From NCBI GenBank assembly GCA_900110975.1, contig FOFK01000003.1:87895-151894 (forward strand): DNA of 64,000 nt, written 5' to 3'. This document shows positions 36,062-44,848 of the stretch, piece by piece. Each line of letters begins with the position of its first letter. Position 1 is the stretch's first letter. A program made the translations under genes and the position numbers. A model generated the notes under the pieces. It saw only the letters and a program-made list of their open reading frames with translations, was not told where the DNA came from and searched no databases. The stretch comes from Lachnospiraceae bacterium RM5 (GTDB lineage Bacteria > Bacillota > Clostridia > Lachnospirales > Lachnospiraceae).

Positions 36062-36790
36062 ATGGGTGCGATAGAGGTATTTAACCGAGTTGAAAAAAAA
36101 TACAGGGTACCGGCAGATGTTTATCCTGATCTTATCAAATCATTGAAAAGATATATGAGTGAGGATGCATATTGTAAAAATTCAAGTTTTTATTCAATCT
36201 GCAATATTTATTTTGATACGGATAATAATGAGCTAATCAGAACTTCAATCCAAAAGCCTGTATATAAAGAAAAATTAAGGTTAAGAAGCTATGGTATTCC
36301 TAAGGAAGGTGATTTTCTTTTTTTGGAAATTAAAAAGAAATTTAAGGGAATTGTTAATAAAAGAAGAATTCTTTTGACTTTTGATGAAGCTAAAAAATTT
36401 ATGCAGACTATGGAAGTTCCTCTTGATGGAGAAAAAGTCAATAAACAGGTGGCAAAAGAACTAAGATATTTTATAGATTTTTATGATGTAAAACCAAAAC
36501 TTTTTCTTGCGTATGACAGAATGGCATTGTTTGGAAAAGATAATAGTGACATTCGAATTACACTTGATAAAAATATCAGGACCAGAAGAGACAATCTCTC
36601 TTTAATTCATGGAGATGAAGGAGAAATGGTTCTTGATAATAATGATTATCTTATGGAAATAAAAGTTATTAATTCAATGCCATTATGGCTTACGGATATT
36701 ATATCCGCATATGAAATAAAGAATGTATCTTTTTCAAAATATGGAACTGAATATACAAATTATATAAAAAGGAGTGGATTTTTATGTTAG
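36062..36790 (+). CDS. VTC-domain (polyphosphate polymerase-like) protein
   Basis: A 242-residue protein with the CYTH/VTC tunnel fold: N-terminal VFNRVEKKYRV, YFDTDNNELIRTSI, KEKLRLRSYG, FLEIKKKFKGIVNKRR and C-terminal YLMEIKVINSMPLWL, the alternating basic and acidic residues expected of the family. Yeast Vtc4 makes polyphosphate; the bacterial proteins are largely uncharacterised. It overlaps the DUF4956 gene by 7 nt, a widespread pairing. AAAGGAGTGATC precedes the ATG. Confidence 0.88.
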   Translation: MGAIEVFNRVEKKYRVPADVYPDLIKSLKRYMSEDAYCKNSSFYSICNIYFDTDNNELIRTSIQKPVYKEKLRLRSYGIPKEGDFLFLEIKKKFKGIVNKRRILLTFDEAKKFMQTMEVPLDGEKVNKQVAKELRYFIDFYDVKPKLFLAYDRMALFGKDNSDIRITLDKNIRTRRDNLSLIHGDEGEMVLDNNDYLMEIKVINSMPLWLTDIISAYEIKNVSFSKYGTEYTNYIKRSGFLC

Positions 36791-37470
36791 AATCAATATT
36801 TAATTCAACTACAACAACAGATATAGTTTTTACAGAGGCATTAATAAGCATAGTTGTAGCACTTGTTTTAGGATTTATTGTTAGTTTATTTTATTATTTT
36901 GGTAATAAAAACAAAAAGGTTTCACCTAATATTGCAATAACTCTTGTAGTTCTACCTGCAATTGTGGCAATGGTCATTATGCTTGTTGGAAGCAATGTGG
37001 CAAGAGCATTTTCCATGGCAGGAATTTTTGCACTTATAAGATTCAGAAGTATGCCTGGAGATTCTAAGGATATTACAATAGTTTTCTTTGATTCCGGAAT
37101 CGGACTTGCAGCAGGACTTGGATATGTCTGGTTTGCAGCAATATTTACCATAATTATTGGTACAGTTTATTTTGTTTTGAATATATTAAATTATGGTCAG
37201 ACAAGAGAAGAAATAAAGGTATTAAGAATTACAATTCCTGAAAATCTTGATTATAGCGATGTTTTTGATGATTTATTTGAAAAATATCTTGATTATCATA
37301 AGATACAGCGAGTTAAAACAACAAATTTAGGTTCATTATTTGAACTCTCATATAATGTAAGATTTAAAAAAGATGCAAATGAAAAAAGTTTTATAGATGA
37401 TGTAAGATGCAGAAATGGTAATTTAAATATTATTATTGACTCTGCAGTGGTTAATCCTGAAATGCTTTAA
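36784..37470 (+). CDS. DUF4956 membrane protein
   Basis: A 228-residue protein with three or four membrane helices in the first 140 residues, the conserved segment GIFALIRFRSMPGDSKDI, and a soluble C-terminal domain of about 85 residues. DUF4956 proteins regularly accompany VTC-domain proteins, as here, which suggests one membrane system. In many genomes a CotH-type kinase follows; here a secreted transglutaminase-like protein does. Activity unknown. Confidence 0.88.
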   Translation: MLESIFNSTTTTDIVFTEALISIVVALVLGFIVSLFYYFGNKNKKVSPNIAITLVVLPAIVAMVIMLVGSNVARAFSMAGIFALIRFRSMPGDSKDITIVFFDSGIGLAAGLGYVWFAAIFTIIIGTVYFVLNILNYGQTREEIKVLRITIPENLDYSDVFDDLFEKYLDYHKIQRVKTTNLGSLFELSYNVRFKKDANEKSFIDDVRCRNGNLNIIIDSAVVNPEML

Positions 37471-37479
37471 TTATTTTAG

Positions 37480-37538
37480 TTGGTGGTATAATTTTACCTT
37501 TAAATTTTTAGGATTTTATGGTAAAATTATACTACCAA
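37480..37538. repeat. 19-bp near-perfect inverted repeat
   Basis: TTGGTGGTATAATTTTACC (37480-37498) pairs with GGTAAAATTATACTACCAA (37520-37538) with a single G-T wobble and a 21-nt loop. No T-tract follows. It could be an RNA-stabilising or rho-dependent 3' end for the DUF4956 transcript. Confidence 0.8.
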
Positions 37539-37564
37539 GGCAAAGGTAGAAACGTATTTTTTTT

Positions 37565-37621
37565 GAGGCTGTCGCCTGAAATATTTACTATAAAATATTT
37601 TAAACGACAGTCTCTTTTTTT
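37565..37621 (+). terminator. Intrinsic terminator after the VTC/DUF4956 operon
   Basis: GAGGCTGTCG (37565-37574) and CGACAGTCTC (37605-37614), with one G-T pair, followed by seven T. Confidence 0.85.
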
Positions 37622-37643
37622 ATTATCAAAAGGAGGTATGTAG

Positions 37644-39581
37644 ATGGCAAAAAAGGAAGATATTTCATTTTTCTTGAAAATGGGAATTAAGATTATGGTG
37701 GCTGTATTTTTACTGGGGGTATTTTTTGGTGTAAATACTGATGTTTATGCTGATGAGACGGAAGTTGCCTCAGAAGAAGTATTAGAAAAAAATGATGAAG
37801 GGTGTTATGAACTTGAAGATATCATTGAAGTGGCCGCAGCAGAAAGAGTAGTTTATAATGAGGCAAAAACTTCAAGTTATGATGAGGCAAAAATTCAGGC
37901 CATTGTTGATGCAATTGAATCATTTGAAACAAGTGTAAATGTGTATGATTATAAGATAACTACAAGTGAATATAAAGAAATATATGCACTTGCAAAGAAG
38001 AGAGCTTTTCTTGCTGCAAATGCATCAGGGATAAATAATTATTCATATATGGGATATAATTATTCAGGCGGATATATTTATAATATAAATTTTCAGCTTG
38101 GATACAGTAAAGAGGAATGTATTCAGAGATATAATGCAATGGATGCTAAAGTAAATGAAATTATTTCAAAGATTCCTAAGAATTTTACAGATGAAGAAAA
38201 AGTTTTATTTGTTCATGATTATATAGTATATGAGTGTGAATATGATTTTGTAAATTATGAGAATAATACAATTCCTGATGATTCATATTCAGCATATGGA
38301 TGTCTTGTATTAAATACATGCGTCTGTCAGGGATATTCTGATGCATATGAAATTATTCTTTCAAGACTTGGAATAGAATCTGAAGAGGTTCCATCTGCTT
38401 CTTTAGGACATGTATGGAACTTAGTTAATCTTGATGGTGAATGGTATCATGTAGATGTTACATGGGATGATACAGCTATGGGACATCGGGGCGCATCATC
38501 AGGAGATGATATGCTAGGGTTGTGTAATCATAATAACTTCCTTGTAAATGATGCCGGCATTAAAGAAGCAGGACATAATTCATGGGATGATTCTTCACAG
38601 ACATCATCATCAAGTAAATATATGGATTTAGGTCTTTCTAATGTAGTTTCAAGAGCATATTATATTAATAACAAATGGTATTATATTTATAATTATTCAA
38701 CAACACAGTATTTAAATCAGAAATTGTGTTCCGGTGATGTATTTAATCCTACAGCTACAAGTACACCTTTAGTGTCAACTTCAGATAAATATGATTTTTC
38801 ACTTGGATATTATGATGGAAGATTTTACTATTTCAGCTATTTTAATGGAAATATCCAATCAGTTAAAGTAGATGGAAGTGACTATAAAAATAATATTGCA
38901 TCGGATATAGGTATAAGTGAAGATGTTGTTGAGCTTGCTGTAAGAGATGATGGTCTTATGGAATATGTACTATATACATCAGGAAGAACAAGCTATCAAT
39001 TGCCAAAAACATCAATAACACTTAATGCACCTGTTGCTTATGCAACTTCAAAAGGTTCACAGTCTGCAACACTTACATGGCAGCCTGTAGAAGGTGCAAC
39101 TTCATATCAGCTTTATAAATATTTTGCAAGTACGGATACAATTGTTGAATCAAAAGTTGTTACAGAAACATCATATACATTCTATGGGTTATCAAAAGGA
39201 AAGACTTACAGATATATTGTTCAGGCAATATGTGATAATGGAAAATCTGATAATGTATCAGGTGATTATGCTGTAAGTGTAATGGTTGGAAAAACTCTTG
39301 ATAATAATATTTGTCCTACAGCTTCGTATACATATGATACTAATTGCATGATTTTATCATGGGATGCTAAAGAAAATGTAAACAGATATTATGTATATAA
39401 ATATTATATGTCTTCAAAGAAACTTGTTTATTCAAAGACTGTTAAGACAAACCAAGTTAAATTCTTTAGTGCAGTACCTGGAAAATCCTACAGATATCTG
39501 ATAACAGACAAAGAACTTACAGATTTAACTAACTACAATGGAAAAGATACAATATGTGTTAATATTCCTGAATTGAAATAG
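37644..39581 (+). CDS. Secreted transglutaminase-like protein with FnIII-like C-terminus
   Basis: A 645-residue secreted protein. The signal peptide has a hydrophobic core at residues 12-30 and probable cleavage near VYA-DE. The transglutaminase-like core contains the catalytic triad C228 (CVCQGYSDAYE), H256 (LGHVWNLV) and D271 (HVDVTWDD). A beta-rich region with Tyr repeats follows, and the last 180 residues are two FnIII-like repeats very similar to those of the GH5 enzyme at 1557-4043. The likely role is in cell-wall or surface protein processing. The gene stands alone between two terminators with related stems. Confidence 0.85.
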   Translation: MAKKEDISFFLKMGIKIMVAVFLLGVFFGVNTDVYADETEVASEEVLEKNDEGCYELEDIIEVAAAERVVYNEAKTSSYDEAKIQAIVDAIESFETSVNVYDYKITTSEYKEIYALAKKRAFLAANASGINNYSYMGYNYSGGYIYNINFQLGYSKEECIQRYNAMDAKVNEIISKIPKNFTDEEKVLFVHDYIVYECEYDFVNYENNTIPDDSYSAYGCLVLNTCVCQGYSDAYEIILSRLGIESEEVPSASLGHVWNLVNLDGEWYHVDVTWDDTAMGHRGASSGDDMLGLCNHNNFLVNDAGIKEAGHNSWDDSSQTSSSSKYMDLGLSNVVSRAYYINNKWYYIYNYSTTQYLNQKLCSGDVFNPTATSTPLVSTSDKYDFSLGYYDGRFYYFSYFNGNIQSVKVDGSDYKNNIASDIGISEDVVELAVRDDGLMEYVLYTSGRTSYQLPKTSITLNAPVAYATSKGSQSATLTWQPVEGATSYQLYKYFASTDTIVESKVVTETSYTFYGLSKGKTYRYIVQAICDNGKSDNVSGDYAVSVMVGKTLDNNICPTASYTYDTNCMILSWDAKENVNRYYVYKYYMSSKKLVYSKTVKTNQVKFFSAVPGKSYRYLITDKELTDLTNYNGKDTICVNIPELK

Positions 39582-39631
39582 AAATGATTAGTTTTAGGTT
39601 ATAAACCTATAATGTAATTTTGTAAAGTTGC

Positions 39632-39675
39632 AAAAGACTGTCGTGCTATATTACCGGTGCGACAGTCTTTTTAGT
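39632..39675 (+). terminator. Intrinsic terminator of the transglutaminase-like gene
   Basis: AAAGACTGTCG (39633-39643) and CGACAGTCTTT (39660-39670), then TTAGTTTT. The stem resembles that of the terminator at 37565-37621 on the other side of the gene. Confidence 0.82.
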
Positions 39676-39691
39676 TTTAAAGTAGAATTAT

Positions 39692-39720
39692 TTGACAAAA
39701 TACCCTTAAAATCTTATAAT
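39692..39720 (+). promoter_or_regulatory. Consensus promoter of the rhomboid-like gene
   Basis: TTGACA (39692-39697), a 17-bp spacer, TATAAT (39715-39720): a full sigma-A consensus, about 25 nt before the ribosome site of the next gene. Confidence 0.9.
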
Positions 39721-39751
39721 TAAACAGATTTTATGTAAAGGTGGGACAATT

Positions 39752-40600
39752 TTGAAGTTACTTGACAAGCTTGAAAGAAAATATGGGAAATATGCTATTA
39801 AAAATCTTATGCTATATATAATAATTTTATATGTTATTGGTTTTATGATAGCTATGTATGATTCGGCTATATATAATGGAAATGGCATTTATCACACATA
39901 TTTTTCGCTTAATATGGAGATGATTTTGAAACATGGCCAGGTATGGAGATTGTTTACATTTATAATACAGCCTCCTAGTACAAGCCCTATATTTGTTTTC
40001 TTTACTTTGTATTTATATTATATTTTAGGCATAAACTTAGAAAGAGTCTGGGGTGCATTTAAATTTAATGTTTATTTCTTTATGGGAATAATTTTTCAGA
40101 TTCTTGCGGCGTTTATTCTTTATCTTGCAACCGGATATTCTTTTGAATTATCAACATATTATCTTAATATGTCTTTGTTTTTGGCGTTTGCAATGATATA
40201 TCCGAATATGGAATTGTTATTATTCTTTTTTATTCCGATAAAAATAAAATATCTTGCATTGATTGATGTTGCATATCTTTTATTTGAGATAGTTATCTGC
40301 TTTTTGAATGGTACAATATATGGAAGAGCAATGGCAGTATCTATAATAGTGTCACTTTTAAACTTTATTATATTTACTTTGTTTACCTATAATTTCAAGA
40401 AGTTTTCACCTTCTGAAGTTAAGAGGAAAAACAAATTTAAAAGCCAGGTAAAGAAAAAAGTAAAGAGTGGTTCTAAATGTGAAATATGCGGAAGAACATC
40501 AGAAGAGTATCCTGATCTTGCTTTCAGATATTGTTCTAAATGTAAAGGAACACATTGTTATTGTGAGGACCATATATTTACACATGTTCACATCGAGTAA
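39752..40600 (+). CDS. Rhomboid-like membrane protein, probably inactive, with zinc-ribbon tail
   Basis: A 282-residue protein with about six membrane helices arranged as in the rhomboid family (VWRLFTFIIQPPS after helix 1; WGAFKFNVYFFMG). The GxSG active-site motif is absent: the corresponding helix reads YYLNMSLFLAFAMIYPN. A cytosolic tail has two CxxC pairs (CEICGRTS, CSKCKG) and CYCEDH, so it should bind zinc. TTG 39752 has AGGTGG 7 nt upstream, and no good ATG is near. It is therefore best read as a pseudo-rhomboid; its partners are unknown. Confidence 0.8.
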   Translation: MKLLDKLERKYGKYAIKNLMLYIIILYVIGFMIAMYDSAIYNGNGIYHTYFSLNMEMILKHGQVWRLFTFIIQPPSTSPIFVFFTLYLYYILGINLERVWGAFKFNVYFFMGIIFQILAAFILYLATGYSFELSTYYLNMSLFLAFAMIYPNMELLLFFFIPIKIKYLALIDVAYLLFEIVICFLNGTIYGRAMAVSIIVSLLNFIIFTLFTYNFKKFSPSEVKRKNKFKSQVKKKVKSGSKCEICGRTSEEYPDLAFRYCSKCKGTHCYCEDHIFTHVHIE

Positions 40601-40675
40601 ATGAATGACATTATATAAATTAAGTAAACATTATTAATTAAGTAAAAAATAATAAAAATAGATTGGAGAATTAAA

Positions 40676-41938
40676 ATGGCTAAAGTACCTTTTGTTACAC
40701 TTGAGAAATTGAAAGAGATCGATAAAACATATCCTACACCTTATCATCTTTATGATGAAAAGGGTATCAGAGAAAATGCAAGAAGATTATATGACGCATT
40801 TTCATGGAATAAAGGATTTAAAGAATATTTTGCCGTAAAGGCAACTCCTACACCTAAGATTTTACAGATATTAAAAGAAGAAGGATGTGGAGTTGACTGT
40901 TCTTCATACACAGAACTCTTAATGTCTGAGAAACTTGGTTTTTCTGGCGATGATATTATGTTTTCATCAAATGATACACCTAGGGAAGATTTTGAGCTTG
41001 CAAGAAAATTAGATGCTCAGATAAACCTGGATGATTTTACACATATTGATTATTTAAATGAAATTTGTGGTATTCCTGAAACTATCTGCTTAAGATTTAA
41101 TCCGGGTGGTGTATTTAAGCTTAGTACAGATATTATGGATAATCCTGGTGATGCAAAATATGGTCTTACAAAAGATCAGATTATAGAAGCTTATAAAAAA
41201 TTAAAATCATTAGGTGCAAAAAGATTTGGAATTCATTCATTCCTTGCAAGTAACACAGTTACAAATGATTATTATCCAAAGCTTGCAAGAATTTTATTTG
41301 AACTTGTGGTTGAAATTAAGGAAAAATGCGATGTTGAGATAAATTTTGTTAATCTTTCAGGTGGAATTGGTGTTGCTTACAAACCTGACCAGGAGCAAAA
41401 TGATATTTATGAAATTTCAAAAGGTGTTAAAAAAGCTTATGAAGAAATTCTTACACCAAACGGAATTGATGTTGCAATTTATACAGAATCAGGAAGATAT
41501 ATGCTTGCACCTTACGGACATTTAGTAACAAAGGCTATTCATGAGAAACACATTTACAAAGAATATATTGGTGTTGATGCATGTGCTGCAAATCTTATGA
41601 GACCGGCAATTTATGGTGCATACCATCATATTACGGTAATGGGTAAAGAAAATTTACCATGCGATCATAAGTATGATGTTACAGGTTCTTTATGTGAAAA
41701 TAATGATAAATTTGCAGTAGACAGAATGCTTCCAAAGATTGATAAGGGAGATTTTCTTGTAATTCATGATACAGGTGCTCATGGTTTTTCTATGGGATAT
41801 AATTATAATGGTAAATTAAGATCTGCTGAATTATTATTAAAAGAAAATGGCGATGTTGAAATGATAAGACGTGCAGAAACTCCTAAGGATTATTTTGCAA
41901 CTTTTGATTTCACACATTTATTTGATGATGTTGAATAA
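40676..41938 (+). CDS. lysA: Diaminopimelate decarboxylase
   Basis: PLP enzyme that makes lysine from meso-diaminopimelate; 420 residues. The PLP lysine is in EYFAVKATPTP, the phosphate-binding loop is LSGGIGV, and the substrate-binding cysteine is in GSLCENNDKFA. The arrangement fits the alanine-racemase-like fold III family. A single-gene unit with a short upstream gap and no lysine riboswitch. Confidence 0.92.
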   Translation: MAKVPFVTLEKLKEIDKTYPTPYHLYDEKGIRENARRLYDAFSWNKGFKEYFAVKATPTPKILQILKEEGCGVDCSSYTELLMSEKLGFSGDDIMFSSNDTPREDFELARKLDAQINLDDFTHIDYLNEICGIPETICLRFNPGGVFKLSTDIMDNPGDAKYGLTKDQIIEAYKKLKSLGAKRFGIHSFLASNTVTNDYYPKLARILFELVVEIKEKCDVEINFVNLSGGIGVAYKPDQEQNDIYEISKGVKKAYEEILTPNGIDVAIYTESGRYMLAPYGHLVTKAIHEKHIYKEYIGVDACAANLMRPAIYGAYHHITVMGKENLPCDHKYDVTGSLCENNDKFAVDRMLPKIDKGDFLVIHDTGAHGFSMGYNYNGKLRSAELLLKENGDVEMIRRAETPKDYFATFDFTHLFDDVE

Positions 41939-41952
41939 TTAACCATTATTTA

Positions 41953-41981
41953 TTGGCTATTTTGTTTAAATGTAGTATAAT
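41953..41981 (+). promoter_or_regulatory. Putative zapA promoter
   Basis: TTGGCT (41953-41958), a 17-bp spacer, TATAAT (41976-41981), about 30 nt before the AAAGGAG ribosome site. Confidence 0.7.
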
Positions 41982-42026
41982 AGCAAGTGGTATTTTAGTT
42001 TTTTATTGTATTTAAAGGAGTTTTTT

Positions 42027-42524
42027 ATGTCATCAAAAAATGATACAGAAGTTATTATCGATGGAAAGATATTTACCTTATCAGGCTATGAAACAAAAGA
42101 TTATTTACAGAAGGTCGCAAGTTATATAAACGGAAAGATTTCTGAGTTTAAGAAAAGTGAAGGTTTTAAGAACCAGTCTGCTGAAGTCAGAAGTACATTA
42201 GTAAGTTTAAATATTGCTGATGATTATTTTAAAGCAAAAAAACAGGCAGATGCATTAGAAAGCGACGTTGAATTAAAAGATAAACAGATTTATGAAACAA
42301 AGAATGAGCTTGTTACTACACAGATAAAGATTGAATCACTTGAAAAAGAATTAGATGATTTAAGAAAACAGTTAACAGAAGCTCAGAAAGAAAATATAAA
42401 GCTTGAAGCAAGAATATATGAGTTAAAAGAAGATAATGATAAATTGCTTGAAAAAACAAAGAATACTTCAGATGTCAAAAAGACTTCAAGAACAAAAAAA
42501 AGTACTTTGAGTGAAGAAATATAA
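42027..42524 (+). CDS. zapA: Cell division protein ZapA
   Basis: Promotes FtsZ bundling at the division ring. The 165 residues begin with the ZapA domain (EVIIDGKIFTLSGYETKDYLQKV, about 8-85), followed by a coiled coil (about 85-150) and a Lys/Thr-rich tail. It is longer than the usual 90-100 residue ZapA because of the extended coiled coil. AAAGGAG lies 7 nt before ATG 42027; an in-frame TTG at 42006 precedes that site and is not used. Confidence 0.85.
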   Translation: MSSKNDTEVIIDGKIFTLSGYETKDYLQKVASYINGKISEFKKSEGFKNQSAEVRSTLVSLNIADDYFKAKKQADALESDVELKDKQIYETKNELVTTQIKIESLEKELDDLRKQLTEAQKENIKLEARIYELKEDNDKLLEKTKNTSDVKKTSRTKKSTLSEEI

Positions 42525-42531
42525 AAGATAT

Positions 42532-42587
42532 AAAAAATAAATATTATTTTTCAAGGATTGTTCTTTGAATTTAATATTTATTTTTTT
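42532..42587 (+). terminator. A+T-only intrinsic terminator after zapA
   Basis: AAAAAATAAATATTA (42532-42546) pairs with TAATATTTATTTTTT (42572-42586), with an inner stem CAAGGA/TTCTTTG. The stem has no G-C pairs at its base, so efficiency is uncertain. Confidence 0.6.
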
Positions 42588-42603
42588 ATTTTGGAGATAA
42601 ATT

Positions 42604-44838
42604 ATGAGTCATGTTGAATTACTATCCCCTGCCGGGTCTAAAGAATCTTTATATTATGCATTAAAAGCAGGCGCTGATGCAGTATATATGGGTGGAGAAT
42701 CATTTGGTGCAAGAGCATATGCAAAAAATCCTGATAATAATGAAATATTAGATGTGATGGATTATACCCATATACTTGGAAAAAAAATGTATTTAACCGT
42801 AAATACTCTTTTAAAAAATGATGAAATAAAAAATGATCTATATCACTATATAAAACCTATTTATGAAAATGGTATTGATGCTGTATTGGTGCAGGATGTT
42901 GGAGTTTTAAAGTTTCTTAAGGAAGAATTTAAAAATCTTGAAATACATGCCTCAACCCAGATGACAGTATGTAACAAAGAAAGTGCTGAATTTTTAAAAG
43001 GGCTTGGTCTTACAAGAGTTGTTACTGCAAGAGAATTAAGCCTTAAGGAAGTTAAAAGCATTATAGATAATGTTGATATAGAGGTTGAATGTTTTATCCA
43101 TGGTGCAATGTGTTACTCATATTCCGGAATGTGTCTTTTTAGCAGTATTATTGGTGGAAGAAGCGGTAATAGAGGGAGATGTGCAGGACCTTGCAGACAA
43201 CCATATGATGTATTTATGGATGGGAAAATCATAAGTGATAAAAATACCATGTATCCATTAAGTATGAAGGATATGAATACATTAAAAAATCTTCCGGATT
43301 TATTAGACGCAGGAATTTCATCCCTAAAAATTGAAGGAAGAATGAAAAGTCCTGATTATGCTGCATATACAACATATGTTTATAAAAAATATATTGATAA
43401 TTATCTGGAAAATGGCAGAAATAATTTTGAAATAAAAAATAATGATCTTAATAAATTAAATAATTTATATACAAGAATTAATCCAACAAATGGCTATTAT
43501 TATTCTCATAATCCAAAAGAGCTTATTACATTTAAAAAGCCATCATATAATATGGGAAATGAAGATGAGATTAAAAAAATTCATGATGAATTTTGTGGTG
43601 AAATAAAAAAACATGACGCCTGTTGTTTTCTTGAATTAAAAAAAGATACGAAAGCAGTTCTTACCATTACATCTTTAGATGGTCTCACAAGTATAAGCAT
43701 AACCGGTGAAAAAGTCAGTGAAGCTTTAAACAAGCCTATAACAAGAGAAAATGTTTTAAAGCAGTTAAATAAAACAGGAAATACTTATATAAATTTTACA
43801 GATATTTATATAGATATGGATAATGATATCTTTATGCCACTTTCAATGCTTAATAACCTTAGAAGAGATGCTATTAAAGCATATTTTGATAAGCTTTTGT
43901 CAGGTTATAAGTTAAAATATCAGTCTGATGATAAAGAAAAAACAGATAATAATACTTATGATCAAAGAAAAGATTTAATACAAAAGAATAATACAGAATA
44001 TAATAGTGATACAAATAATGATTATATAAATAATAAAGAAAAAAACAATCTCTCTGTTATGATTACAAAAAAAGAACAGAGTGATGCAGTACTAAACTTC
44101 AGTGAAATATCAGATGTTTATATTTCATCGGATAATTTTAGTCTGGAAGTTCTTTATGAGATTTATAAAAAGATTGAAAATTCAGGAAAAAATCCATATA
44201 TTGTTCTTCCTTATATTTACAGGGAAAATAATAAAAAATATATAAATGATATTGTTTTAAATATACCGGCAAATAAAATTCTGGTAAGGAATATCGATGA
44301 ATTTTCACTTATGGTAAATCAAAATAAAAAAGGCTTTTTAACTGACAGTTCGTTTTATGTATTTAATGATTATGCAAAGGACTTTATTAATGATTATGAT
44401 GTAAAAAGATTTACATTGCCTTATGAATTGAATTTCAGGGAATTAAAAGACTTATCAGATTCTAAATCGGAACTTATAGTTTATGGTAAGATACCACTTA
44501 TGATAAGTGCCGGATGTGTTAATAAAAATTATTTTAAGTGCGATGGTAAGTTGAAAAATATTAGTATTAAAGACAGAAAGAATATGTCTTTTGATGTAAT
44601 GAATTTTTGTAATCATTGCTATAATGTTATATTTAACAGTGTTCCCCTATCATTAACAGGTGTTAAAGATAAAGTGGATGAATTAAATATTAATAATTTC
44701 AGAATCAATCTTACAACTGAATCATATCATGATTCCCTTAACATCCTTGAAAAATATATAAAAGTATTTTATTATAGTGAATGTCAGGATGAATTAAAAG
44801 ATTTTACAAGAGGACATTTTAAGAGAGGCATTTTATAA
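42604..44838 (+). CDS. U32-family peptidase-like protein (RlhA type)
   Basis: A 744-residue member of the U32 family, now tied to RNA hydroxylation (RlhA, prephenate-dependent 5-hydroxycytidine in 23S rRNA) rather than proteolysis. The conserved core has LLSPAGSKESLYYALKAGADAVYMGG, HGAMCYSYSGMCLFSS, GNRGRCAGPCRQPY and SLKIEGRMKSPDY. The signature cysteines, and two more near NFCNHCYN, may hold an iron-sulphur cluster. An Asn/Asp/Lys-rich linker of about 45 residues separates the N-terminal core from the C-terminal region. It lies directly before the cell-shape gene pair. Confidence 0.85.
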   Translation: MSHVELLSPAGSKESLYYALKAGADAVYMGGESFGARAYAKNPDNNEILDVMDYTHILGKKMYLTVNTLLKNDEIKNDLYHYIKPIYENGIDAVLVQDVGVLKFLKEEFKNLEIHASTQMTVCNKESAEFLKGLGLTRVVTARELSLKEVKSIIDNVDIEVECFIHGAMCYSYSGMCLFSSIIGGRSGNRGRCAGPCRQPYDVFMDGKIISDKNTMYPLSMKDMNTLKNLPDLLDAGISSLKIEGRMKSPDYAAYTTYVYKKYIDNYLENGRNNFEIKNNDLNKLNNLYTRINPTNGYYYSHNPKELITFKKPSYNMGNEDEIKKIHDEFCGEIKKHDACCFLELKKDTKAVLTITSLDGLTSISITGEKVSEALNKPITRENVLKQLNKTGNTYINFTDIYIDMDNDIFMPLSMLNNLRRDAIKAYFDKLLSGYKLKYQSDDKEKTDNNTYDQRKDLIQKNNTEYNSDTNNDYINNKEKNNLSVMITKKEQSDAVLNFSEISDVYISSDNFSLEVLYEIYKKIENSGKNPYIVLPYIYRENNKKYINDIVLNIPANKILVRNIDEFSLMVNQNKKGFLTDSSFYVFNDYAKDFINDYDVKRFTLPYELNFRELKDLSDSKSELIVYGKIPLMISAGCVNKNYFKCDGKLKNISIKDRKNMSFDVMNFCNHCYNVIFNSVPLSLTGVKDKVDELNINNFRINLTTESYHDSLNILEKYIKVFYYSECQDELKDFTRGHFKRGIL

Positions 44839-44848
44839 AGGAGAAACT

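Noticed and set aside
40601-40675. Lysine riboswitch before lysA
   Set aside because: The 75-nt gap is too short and featureless.
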